From NCBI GenBank assembly GCA_000803105.1, contig JTDA01000008.1, positions 86,760 to 150,759 on the forward strand: DNA of 64,000 bases, in the 5' to 3' direction. The first letter of the stretch is position 1. Every line of letters starts with the position of its first letter. The DNA comes from Coprobacter secundus. Its GTDB lineage: Bacteria > Bacteroidota > Bacteroidia > Bacteroidales > Coprobacteraceae. The position numbers were made by a program, and so were the translations under genes. Below are positions 9,583 through 18,012 of the stretch, one piece after another. Below the pieces are notes generated by a model that was not told the origin of the DNA, did no database searches, and saw nothing but the letters and a program-made list of their open reading frames with translations.

Positions 9583-10656
9583 ATGGAAACGATAGCACCC
9601 AATCAAGATCTTACTCAGGTCGCCACAAAATGGCAAGATACCATGCTCAGTTTGGAAAAGGTGTACGAACAAGAGCCGGAAGTTCTGAAAATAGGCGGAG
9701 TGGCTATCGGAACATTGGGAAATTTCAGTGCATCCATTGGCAAGGCAAAAAGTAAAAAGACTTTTAATGTGTCGGCAATGGTGGCAGCTGCTTTGTCCGG
9801 AAAGGAAGTTCTTAACTACACAACAGATTTTCCCGATAGAAAGAACCGCATCCTTTATATTGACACCGAACAGAGTCAAAACCACTGCATGATTGTAATG
9901 CATCGTATCATGAAACTGGCGAAGTTGCCGACCAATGAGGATTGCGACCGTTTCTATTTTCTCTCTCTACGCAAGTTCAACCCCAAGGAGCGTTTGGCTA
10001 TCATAGATGATGCAATCAGTCAGATTGAGGGTCTCGGTTTCGTGGTGATTGACGGAATCCGTGACTTGGTTTATGACATTAATTCTCCGAGCGAAGCCAC
10101 GTGCGTAATATCAAAACTTATGCAATGGACTGACGAATACCAGATTCATCTTCACACCATTCTTCATCAGAACAAAAGTGATGAAAATGCACGAGGGCAC
10201 ATTGGCACGGAAATCAACAACAAAGCGGAAACGATCATTCAAATCGATAAAGACAAAGACGACAGCAACATCAGCAAAGTGGAAAGTGTGCATACTCGTT
10301 CAAAGGACTTCCTGCCATTCGCCTTCTGCATCAATGCCCAATCACTTCCCGAACTTCTGTCAGACTATGTGCCGACAAAGAAGAGCGCAGGTCGTCCCAA
10401 GCAGGAATCGTTCTCCCCTTATAGGGATATCCACGAAGCCATCCATCGCAAGGCTCTCGAATTGGCTTTTGACGGAAAAGAGACGATTTCGGGATATAAG
10501 GCTTTGGAAGAAGAACTGACCACTGCCTACGAACTAGCAGGAACGAAATTTAATCACAACAAGATTGTGGAGATAATTAAGTTTCTCACGAACAAACGGA
10601 TGGTGGTTCAGGAAAGCCGTGGCATTTATCGGTTCATGCCGGATTACCACTATTGA
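9583..10656 (+). CDS. RecA-like/RepA-type ATPase (AAA_25) of the mobilizable element
   Basis: A RecA-fold ATPase of about 357 residues, of the kind annotated as AAA or RepA-like in Bacteroides mobilizable elements. The P-loop is degenerate: SASIGKAKSKKTF, where the usual second Gly is Lys. Other motifs are ILYIDTEQ and the Walker B-like GFVVIDGIRDLV, followed by HTILHQNKSDENARGHIGTE. The C-terminus has a winged-helix-like segment (EIIKFLTNKRMVVQESRGIYRF). A GTG at 9577 overlapping the upstream stop is an alternative start. A role in element replication or maintenance is inferred from family and context. No primase or relaxase gene follows, unlike in element 2. Confidence 0.82.
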   Translation: METIAPNQDLTQVATKWQDTMLSLEKVYEQEPEVLKIGGVAIGTLGNFSASIGKAKSKKTFNVSAMVAAALSGKEVLNYTTDFPDRKNRILYIDTEQSQNHCMIVMHRIMKLAKLPTNEDCDRFYFLSLRKFNPKERLAIIDDAISQIEGLGFVVIDGIRDLVYDINSPSEATCVISKLMQWTDEYQIHLHTILHQNKSDENARGHIGTEINNKAETIIQIDKDKDDSNISKVESVHTRSKDFLPFAFCINAQSLPELLSDYVPTKKSAGRPKQESFSPYRDIHEAIHRKALELAFDGKETISGYKALEEELTTAYELAGTKFNHNKIVEIIKFLTNKRMVVQESRGIYRFMPDYHY

Positions 10657-10713
10657 CTCTCCACTTGACTTTATTCTAAAAGCGTGTATTGTGATGTATG
10701 TTAAAGTTTAAGC

Positions 10714-10755
10714 GCAACGACTGGTTTCATGATAATTCTCGAAACTGGTCGTTGC
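10714..10755 (+). terminator. Terminator after the RecA-like ATPase gene
   Basis: Arms 10714-10728 and 10741-10755 (GCAACGACTGGTTTC with GAAACTGGTCGTTGC) pair at 13 of 15 positions and are followed by CATTTTATTT. Confidence 0.75.
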
Positions 10756-11260
10756 CATTTTATTTACCAACGCCCTTGTGGATAATTCCTTTGGAATAGG
10801 TTATGGCAATCAGTATGGAAAGAGTGTTCCTCTTCTGCCATTTATAGATTTTGCCGCCTGTACAATTAAGGTTATGACAAAACAGCAATCTTTGTATTGG
10901 TATATAAAATGACACTTTACTTTGTCAATAATTTCTGTTTTCGCTGTTTTTCAATATGAGCCTCTGTTATATTTCGGCAAACCTGCTGGAACAATTCATA
11001 TTCGAGTACCGGCAAAACGATATGCCAAATGCCAAACTAATTTCAGCCTTTTGCTCACTTTCTCTGTTGGCTAAATGTTCTGATACAATTTAGAAGTTCT
11101 GAATTGGCACTACTGTAACACCAAATGTGACATTAATGCCATTTAAGTTGCCATATAAATACACATTTATACGAAAATTGTTCTCTCTAAATCGTCTTTG
11201 ACAGTCAATCAAAGCCATAAATATCAAACATTTTACTTCAAAGCACATCTTTTTTAAGCC

Positions 11261-11365
11261 ACGGGCTTGCCCGTTGTACAGACATTATCTTGTATGGGGA
11301 GCCTAATACCCCAAGCGACCAATCGGCCGTTTGAGAATGCCAATTTTCCAGCAAGCTGATTGGAT
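11261..11365. repeat. Structured repeat, copy 1
   Basis: Starts with the hairpin ACGGGC-TT-GCCCGT, then a GGGG/CCCC hairpin, the shared block AATACCCCAAGCGA, and a CCAAT/ATTGG hairpin. Copy 2 (11459-11561) keeps the order and spacing while paired positions change together (CGGGC/GCCCG becomes TGGGC/GCCCA). This suggests a conserved RNA or DNA structure. Confidence 0.6.
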
Positions 11366-11458
11366 GAAAAATAGCGTTATTTAAGCACTTTTTCTTTTCG
11401 CCAGCCTCTTCCTCGTCTTTCTCGACAAAAAGCGAAATTTGCACACTTAATTGCGCCC

Positions 11459-11561
11459 TGGGCTTGCCCATTATACGACCTCTATTGAGTTAGGGTAACT
11501 CAATACCCCAAGCGATAAATCGCTCGTGAAAAGTTGCCAATCCCAGGCAAGCAGGATATGG
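11459..11561. repeat. Structured repeat, copy 2
   Basis: Hairpins in order: TGGGC-TT-GCCCA, ATTGAGTT/AACTCAAT, GCGAT-AA-ATCGC, and GCCA..TCC/GGA..TGGC. It aligns with copy 1 over its full length with few length differences. No coding sense is apparent. Confidence 0.6.
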
Positions 11562-12167
11562 CTTTATTGCGATTATAGAATACCTTAACTCTCCACGCAA
11601 TCATGTTTTGGATGGGCTTGTAATACCTTTGTAGCCTCTGTTTGACAATTACCATAGGCAAGCGTATTTCAGTAGTACTTTTACGAACACTTTCATGAAC
11701 CCTACTGGTTCTTTTATGAAGTCTTATGTGAACTCTTTTCTTGCTTTTAAGTGGTATCCTGGAGTAACGTCGGCCACCATAAATGCAGATACTAGATGAT
11801 GAACACAGAACTATTGTCTGAACGCTTGCCAATTTAACGACATGAATCTGCCATATCCCAAAGGCGATTTTGCCAACTTCCGAATGGCATCCTAAAATAG
11901 GAAATAGCCTATCCTCTTTGTAGTGCGTAAAAATACGCAGTCCACTGCGTAAAATGTAAGACTGGACAGTACTCCAATGAGTTTAAACAAATTGCCCATT
12001 GTTTGTTTGCGTGTTTGGGAATTCAGTTTATAAATTTATTGACTCGCTTTCACGAACTCTTTTAGGAATCGTTTTCCATAATTCAAGTCCAACGAATCAT
12101 ATGAGATTCTGAAGTATCTGAACTAAATTCAACAAGACATTTCACCAAAGGTGTTAACTATTAATAC

Positions 12168-13850
12168 TTATTCCGTACAATACGCTCTTCCTAGAAAATC
12201 AGGAAATAAATCCGTTTCATAGTACTTGTGAGCCAACACACGCAAAAACCAATATCCAACCTTATCTGTTCTATATGCAATAGATTTGTATTTCTTTTCA
12301 AAACGGCTCTGAAAATCTTTCAATGTTTCAGGTAACTTTATACCAGTCTGTACGGCCAATTCATTATTTAATCTTTTTTCAAAGAGTAACTGTTCTATAT
12401 CAAATTCATCGGTGATTGGAAATGCAATTTGTAAGTTCACCTCAGACTCATCTACTTTCTGCTTAAGAGCTGAGTAAAACTCAGGCATATTCAAGTATGC
12501 CAACAATTCAAATGCCACTATTAAGAGCAAAGAGGAATCACAGTGATAGTCTTCATCTTTCTTGTAGATACTCTTTGCTAATGCTATTCTATTTCCGTGC
12601 ATTTCCGGCCACATCTTTTGTTTGTCATACCGTTTCATCAGATTGATAACTGTACAAAGCAGATACTTACCTAAACTATTTATGTCATCCTGATTCTCAG
12701 CATGCATATACATATATTTGAATACCATCTGAATGACAATAGAATTAGTATCAAGCAAAGGCATTGTACATGCATTATTGTTTTCGATGACATTTTTTAA
12801 GATATTCAACCTATTACGAAGTTCATCTTCAGAAATCTCTGCATAAGATTTTGTTAAAAAATAGAAATATACTAAATCACCAAGAAAATCATAGCATCTT
12901 AGCGGATAGAACATATACTCGGTATCTGAGGATTCAAAACTATATAGTCCTTTTGGAAATAAGACTACTTGCAATATTTTATTGATATATTCTTCGTATA
13001 TCTGAATTTGCAACAATACAAGGCTATTAAAGTGTTTGATTATTGAGCTTTTATTCTCTTTTTTTGATTTAAGAATCCATGCCCAAGTTTTTAGAACTAT
13101 AGTGTCAATACAATACTTGGCCGGTAGTAAATTCTGACATTCAACAGAGTAATAATGAACCATATGGGCAATGAGGCGCAATGAGGCGAACGTATTAAGG
13201 ATTAATCTCCTGTTCTCTTTCTTTGCCGATGTAATTTTCTTTAATTGAAGTTGAACAAGTGTTGATATGTCTTCATAATTATTACCTTCTCCATCTAATA
13301 GGACAAGTATTTTCTTAAATAAACGATAACTCTCGTCATCAGTTAATAATGTTTCATCAAACAAAAAATCTGAGAAATAAGTAGTCAATAACTCAATGTC
13401 CCACTCTTCAAAGTTTCCATCAGGAAATTCTTTCTTAATGAAGCCAGAATATGTAGGTTTTGCATTTGCGTCAATCAAGCCATTGTGAACAAAAACATAA
13501 TACCTTGGAAATCCTGATAGGCCTGGAATAGAAGGGTCTTCATACTCCGTGTATTTAGAAGCCCTTAAAGATTCTATTAATCCATCCGGTTCATTAAGAG
13601 TTCTGTCTGTTATATCTTTTGCACCGAACCCCTTGAGTTCAAATAAGAAAAGTGTTTTTTGCCCATTTTGTCCTTTGATAGCTACTACATCACGTCCATA
13701 TTGTGACTGCCCTTTTGATTGACACGGTGTAGAAAGGACTCTGTATCCCATTCTTTCCAGAAGTATAGGAAAGATATAGTCTAATTCTTGATCCTCTTTC
13801 AAAGACTCAATATATTGTTTAATTATTTCCCGTCTTTTCATTCCAATCAA
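12168..13850 (-). CDS. Putative PD-(D/E)XK (Mrr-like) nuclease with long helical C-terminus
   Basis: A 560-residue protein I cannot assign to a named family. Residues 20-75 look like a restriction-endonuclease fold: GYRVLSTP, then GRDVVAIKG with Asp54, then LFLFELKGF with Glu71 and Lys73, the D-x(n)-E-x-K spacing of Mrr-like nucleases; Glu32 is a possible fourth residue. The remaining roughly 400 residues are predicted mostly helical, with no recognised motif. The gene overlaps the upstream gene by 32 bp, so the two are almost surely coexpressed and partners. An internal start at 13841 (MKRREIIKQ) is possible. It is the last gene of a leftward defence island, which points to anti-phage function; this is inference. 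Confidence 0.7.
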   Translation of the reverse strand: MIGMKRREIIKQYIESLKEDQELDYIFPILLERMGYRVLSTPCQSKGQSQYGRDVVAIKGQNGQKTLFLFELKGFGAKDITDRTLNEPDGLIESLRASKYTEYEDPSIPGLSGFPRYYVFVHNGLIDANAKPTYSGFIKKEFPDGNFEEWDIELLTTYFSDFLFDETLLTDDESYRLFKKILVLLDGEGNNYEDISTLVQLQLKKITSAKKENRRLILNTFASLRLIAHMVHYYSVECQNLLPAKYCIDTIVLKTWAWILKSKKENKSSIIKHFNSLVLLQIQIYEEYINKILQVVLFPKGLYSFESSDTEYMFYPLRCYDFLGDLVYFYFLTKSYAEISEDELRNRLNILKNVIENNNACTMPLLDTNSIVIQMVFKYMYMHAENQDDINSLGKYLLCTVINLMKRYDKQKMWPEMHGNRIALAKSIYKKDEDYHCDSSLLLIVAFELLAYLNMPEFYSALKQKVDESEVNLQIAFPITDEFDIEQLLFEKRLNNELAVQTGIKLPETLKDFQSRFEKKYKSIAYRTDKVGYWFLRVLAHKYYETDLFPDFLGRAYCTE

Positions 13851-15507
13851 CTAATAAATCATTAATCCACTTATCTTGTTCCATTGGCGTCATAGACTGA
13901 GCCAATTGCCTTGATGGCATTGAAAATTGTATGCATCCCAAGTGTTGTACTTTTCCATTTTCGTCTCTCCAACCTCCTCCTCTTGCTAAAGTAACGTGCT
14001 TCATCATACTACTTAAAAGACTCTTATGATTTTCATCAGCTTTCTTCATCTGTTGTTGCCAATGTTGTTTTTGAGTTTTCAAAGCTTCTTGATACTCTAT
14101 CATATAACCGTATTTGGGTGACATTTCTTTAAGAGATCTTCTTTTATCTATTGCATCAGACCTTTTCTCAAAATACCAATGGATTTTCGTAACAAACTCA
14201 TTATCAATATTTAATTTCTCAAAAGCTTTGATTACATAACCCATATATTCATCCAAATATGGAACTAACTGACTCATCAAAACATTACGTACGCTCGGTA
14301 ATTCACTTTCAATCAGAGGCAATAACTTTGGAAGTCTAGTCTCAGGATTGCCATAATCCTGAAGCAATTCTATAATCAATAAACATTGCAATTTCTCATC
14401 CAAGTCTTTTTGAGGGTCAAAATTTGAAGATTCCAAATGATAATCATCCCACAATCTTCGCCCGACAACACGATACAATCCATTGGGATGAAAAATAAAC
14501 GATAATACAAAGTTTATGAAGTTATCCTCATTCTCATGTAAAGACCTTAGACTTCCTTCCATCTTTAGGATATCCATTGGGGTCAAAGAATTTGCGATTG
14601 CTACGAAAATATTTGTCAAAAACACTGCATCTTTAAAATGAAAATGTATTGAGTCATCAATACTTTTGAGCGCAGTCTCTTTATTCTCACTTTTTAACCC
14701 TTTGACCAACAATATGATACTCTGTTCTATAAATGGACTAACTCCTTGTTGCACAAACAACCAGTTACATAGAGGATTTATGTACGGTGACGGATCTCCT
14801 TGCAACATTTCCAGAATCTTTTGTTCACATATTTCTTTTCTTTGGCCAACCAAACGTCCTATCGTAAAAAGGGAAAAAGCCATTGCTGCACTTGATTTAA
14901 AGCAAGTGTTAGATACAACTATATCAAAAGCCTTATTAACATACTCCTCTGCAATTTGATTTGTTTTTACAAATGCAGTTGCAAACTCCTTCATATTATC
15001 TTCAGGAGGATATTCTGCGTAATACCTATCAAAATCATTTTCCATCAGACCAGCAAGGCAGCTCGTTTTGTACTGAGGCAATATTGAGATTAATACAATG
15101 GCATTGTCATAATAAGCACTAGCGTATTTTTGAACAGCCCAAAGAATTAGATTTTCAGTATTATCATGTTTACTCTCAAATGACAGAATAACGTTTTTCA
15201 TAAATTCTGGACTCCAACTTGAGACTCCGGAAACAAGATGAAATGCCCACGCCCATCTCCCAATATTATTAGTTTCCTCGAAAATAATATTACCACTTTT
15301 TAGATGTGCTATATATGCGAGAGCGACAGCAAAATAACCCCCACTCATACTATAGTCCGATGGATTGATAATATGTTCATTGTTTTCCCAATAGGATACG
15401 GAATCACTGAATTCAAATTCACCTGCTGACGCTTTCTCATTTAAAAAGTCTACAACTTTAACAAGTTCATCAGGCAATCCTGAAGTTATATTTCGTCCAT
15501 CAAACAT
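13819..15507 (-). CDS. Large helical protein of unknown function, partner of the nuclease gene
   Basis: A 562-residue protein without a motif I recognise. Composition and amphipathic pattern suggest an alpha-solenoid (for example LLIELLQDYGNPETRLPKLLPLIE and VRNVLMSQLVPYLDEYMGYVI). Near residue 500-530 there is a Gly-rich turn (ARGGGWRDENGKVQHLG) that may be functionally important. There is no signal peptide and no membrane segment. It overlaps the start of the PD-(D/E)XK gene by 32 bp. The pair sits 144 bp downstream of rhuM in the same direction. A sensor or scaffold role for the nuclease is plausible, but nothing in the sequence proves it. Confidence 0.65.
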   Translation of the reverse strand: MFDGRNITSGLPDELVKVVDFLNEKASAGEFEFSDSVSYWENNEHIINPSDYSMSGGYFAVALAYIAHLKSGNIIFEETNNIGRWAWAFHLVSGVSSWSPEFMKNVILSFESKHDNTENLILWAVQKYASAYYDNAIVLISILPQYKTSCLAGLMENDFDRYYAEYPPEDNMKEFATAFVKTNQIAEEYVNKAFDIVVSNTCFKSSAAMAFSLFTIGRLVGQRKEICEQKILEMLQGDPSPYINPLCNWLFVQQGVSPFIEQSIILLVKGLKSENKETALKSIDDSIHFHFKDAVFLTNIFVAIANSLTPMDILKMEGSLRSLHENEDNFINFVLSFIFHPNGLYRVVGRRLWDDYHLESSNFDPQKDLDEKLQCLLIIELLQDYGNPETRLPKLLPLIESELPSVRNVLMSQLVPYLDEYMGYVIKAFEKLNIDNEFVTKIHWYFEKRSDAIDKRRSLKEMSPKYGYMIEYQEALKTQKQHWQQQMKKADENHKSLLSSMMKHVTLARGGGWRDENGKVQHLGCIQFSMPSRQLAQSMTPMEQDKWINDLLVDWNEKTGNN

Positions 15508-15651
15508 AATAATCTATTTAATATTCACGTTTCATAACTTTTCACCACTCTTCCTTCTCTCATATTTAGAAGATTCATCGTATTGGTAAGGTATTTGACA
15601 TTTTATGCATCTGAGTTGAGAGCTAAACAGGAATTATAGATGGCATCATAA

Positions 15652-16674
15652 TCATTCCATATCCAATGGAGGAAAACTATCATCTTCAAATCTATCAAAG
15701 TCAGATTGGAAAAGACGGTCTTGAATGATCCTGTACTTTTCAAACTCTGATTCAGCAAACTCTTTGGCATATTCGGCAGAAACCTGTCCGTTATCTTGTA
15801 ATATCGGGCTCTCAAATAAATTAATGAATTTATCTATTCGCTTTGCCCAATCTTCCATTGTCATAGGTATATGACGCATAGCCATGCTTTCTGCCATATC
15901 AAGGGATGCATTGACTATCCTGCCCATTTCTTCTAATTCTTTTTCTCGCAAATAGTTCTTTGCTACAGACACATCGGTTTTGACAATTTTTCCATTCGGA
16001 GCATTTTCCCAAGTGGTCAATCCCATGTGCTCCCTATTTGCATCGGCTCGTTCAACTATCAATTCCGCAGCTGTATGCCCATGCACAGCATAGTGCATTT
16101 TGTTCTGTACCTTCTTGAAGAAAAGACGGGTTGTCGGAGCATCCTTGTTATAGTCTATTGCCGTAGCATAAATATCGGTCAGTTTCTGATAAAAACGACG
16201 CTCACTCAGCCTTATCTCCCTTATTTCGGCCAACAAATGCTCAAAGTAATCCACACCAAAGAAAGCCCCGTTCTCCATTCGCTTATGATCAAGCACATAT
16301 CCACGAATGGCAAACTGCCGGAGTACAAACGTACACCACTGCCGGAATTGAGTGGCACGAACAGAATTGACTCTATACCCGACACTGATAATGGCATCGA
16401 GATTATAGAATGTCGTATCGTAATTCTTGCCATCCGAAGCAGTTGTTTCCATTTTGGAAATAACTGAATGTTCGTCCAACTCACCACTCTCAAAAATATT
16501 TTTAAGATGCTTGCTGATTGCAGGTACTCCTACATCAAAAAGCTGTGCCATCGCCTTTTGGGTTGCCCAAATGGTTTCGTTCTTATATATCACTTGAATC
16601 CCATCCTCCTTGCCTTCAAGCATGAAGATGAGAAACTCTGCTGTACTATTTCGTATTTCTATATTTTTTACCAT
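15652..16674 (-). CDS. rhuM: RhuM family protein
   Basis: A 340-residue protein of the virulence-RhuM family, often found linked to type I restriction loci. The N-terminus has the typical IWATQKAMAQLFDVGVPAISKHLKNIFESGEL block (an HTH-like domain), then FYNLDAIISVGYRVNS and RATQFRQWCTFVLRQFAIRGYVLD. The C-terminal part includes HYAVHGHTAAELIVERAD. The start at 16674 (MVKNIEI) is preferred over the upstream ATG at 16710, which lies inside the abiH coding end. The molecular function is unknown; the family is associated with defence islands. It lies 7 bp downstream of abiH in the same operon. Confidence 0.88.
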   Translation of the reverse strand: MVKNIEIRNSTAEFLIFMLEGKEDGIQVIYKNETIWATQKAMAQLFDVGVPAISKHLKNIFESGELDEHSVISKMETTASDGKNYDTTFYNLDAIISVGYRVNSVRATQFRQWCTFVLRQFAIRGYVLDHKRMENGAFFGVDYFEHLLAEIREIRLSERRFYQKLTDIYATAIDYNKDAPTTRLFFKKVQNKMHYAVHGHTAAELIVERADANREHMGLTTWENAPNGKIVKTDVSVAKNYLREKELEEMGRIVNASLDMAESMAMRHIPMTMEDWAKRIDKFINLFESPILQDNGQVSAEYAKEFAESEFEKYRIIQDRLFQSDFDRFEDDSFPPLDME

Positions 16675-16681
16675 AACAAAA

Positions 16682-17932
16682 TCATTTAATATATTGTGGT
16701 AATGGTTCACAAAACATTTTATTTACGACTCTATCACGCATTAGCTTCATGTCCGTAAAATTACGACATATATTTTGTGCTATTTCCAGATAGTTATCTG
16801 AACCATCATCTTTTTGATAATAATATGGCTTTATTGAAACACAGTTTTTATGCTCAAACAAGGTGTTTAGCAACGTTCGGTCTGAGTTGCCACAAGAATG
16901 CCCCATGATATAAACTTGATATGGAGCAGATTCAATGAACTGAAGTAAATTACGATATTTTCCCGACTCTAAATACTTTATAGATTTGATGTTTCTTAAA
17001 CACTCATTATCTGATTGTTTAAGGAAATCTTTATAATCCTCATCAAGCTCATCACCATAGCCAAATATTATGCTATCGGGATTATTCAAGTCTCCATGAA
17101 TATGATTTGTAGAAGCAACTTTCAAACACCCATATTTGTCTGCTACTTCAGTATAATTAAAATTAAGTAGCATAATATTCTCAGGAATTATTAAGTTCTT
17201 TAGGTAGATTTCTTCTATCTTTGACGATTCTGAAAATTGCTTTCTGAGCTGTTTAATATCCTCTGCTATAAAGTACCTATCGCTACCTTCAAAACCATAT
17301 CTACAAAGTAACTGTTGGTACACATTGTCTTGTTGGATTAGATAATCTACGTAATCATAGTAAACCTGTAATTGCGAAATACTAATATCATCTTTACGAA
17401 TATTTCCATAAATTTGACGTTGTATCTCTGTATTGCACTTTATATTATTAGTTGTGATAGAAGAAAGATATTGAGCTAAAAGCTCTTGAATACAATGTAG
17501 TTGTTTGTTGATTTCTGAAATTGTATAACCACAGTTATCTGGATTCACAATCAAATTTCGCAATAAATCATAATATTCCTTTTCTATGTCAACCCACCCT
17601 TTAGTTTCAATACAAATACATATATTCTTAAAAAACGGAGACAACGAAAACTCAAAAGATTCAGAATCATTGGCAATACTATCAATAATCTCTTTACCGG
17701 ACGGTTTGTTAAAAAACTTAGGAAGACAAAATGCAAAGACATTCCAACAGCGATTGTAATTGTCTGAAGTAATTTTGATAGAACAAAGGTAATCCTCTGA
17801 TATAGACGTAAGATTTCCTGTAAAAGAATCAACTCGTTTCTCCCAATACCAGTTTATGAAATCTTCATATCTAGTAGGAAGCCCATGTGCCAAGTCAAAG
17901 CCGTTTCCAATAAGTACTATTCTATTCATCAC
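16682..17932 (-). CDS. abiH: AbiH family abortive-infection protein
   Basis: A 416-residue protein that begins MNRIVLIGNGFDLAHGLPTRYEDFINWYW, the diagnostic nucleotide-binding-like start of the AbiH family. Later family blocks are NIMLLNFNYTEVADKYG followed by NHIHGDLNNPDSIIFGYGDE and VYIMGHSCGNSDRTLL. AbiH was found on a lactococcal plasmid as a phage-resistance determinant; its mechanism is not well understood. The codon after the first ATG is also ATG, so the start may be 17929. It follows hsdR with a hairpin between them and is probably read from the same transcript. Confidence 0.9.
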   Translation of the reverse strand: MMNRIVLIGNGFDLAHGLPTRYEDFINWYWEKRVDSFTGNLTSISEDYLCSIKITSDNYNRCWNVFAFCLPKFFNKPSGKEIIDSIANDSESFEFSLSPFFKNICICIETKGWVDIEKEYYDLLRNLIVNPDNCGYTISEINKQLHCIQELLAQYLSSITTNNIKCNTEIQRQIYGNIRKDDISISQLQVYYDYVDYLIQQDNVYQQLLCRYGFEGSDRYFIAEDIKQLRKQFSESSKIEEIYLKNLIIPENIMLLNFNYTEVADKYGCLKVASTNHIHGDLNNPDSIIFGYGDELDEDYKDFLKQSDNECLRNIKSIKYLESGKYRNLLQFIESAPYQVYIMGHSCGNSDRTLLNTLFEHKNCVSIKPYYYQKDDGSDNYLEIAQNICRNFTDMKLMRDRVVNKMFCEPLPQYIK

Positions 17933-17949
17933 TGTTACTTCTTTTATTG

Positions 17950-17980
17950 AGGATTTTTATATGCCTAAAATAAAAATCCT
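17950..17980. terminator. Hairpin between hsdR and abiH
   Basis: A perfect 11-bp stem (AGGATTTTTAT with ATAAAAATCCT, 9-nt loop) stands in the 80-bp gap. Being A/T-rich with T-runs in both strands, it may partly terminate the transcript after hsdR or protect an mRNA end. Confidence 0.55.
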
Positions 17981-18012
17981 AGTTAATCGTTCTGTATTTA
18001 TTGAGATTCATA

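Larger units (their letters stand above)
10756..12167. other. Gene-poor stretch with structured repeats
   Basis: About 1.4 kb without a convincing coding region on either strand; the open frames present are short, biased in composition and unlike any family I know. In its middle lie two copies of a roughly 105-nt structured repeat (listed separately). Near 11690-11760 short degenerate units of the type TGAACnCTTTT recur. In element 2 the corresponding position between the ATPase-type gene and the cargo is filled by primase and mobilization genes, so this stretch may mark where those were lost. Confidence 0.55.

Noticed and set aside
11500-11832. A 110-codon minus-strand frame in the gene-poor stretch
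   Set aside because: Arg/Ser-rich translation without domain features; it runs through the structured repeat copy 2.
15603-15815. A 70-codon minus-strand frame at the end of rhuM
   Set aside because: Overlaps the rhuM C-terminus in another frame and has no motif.
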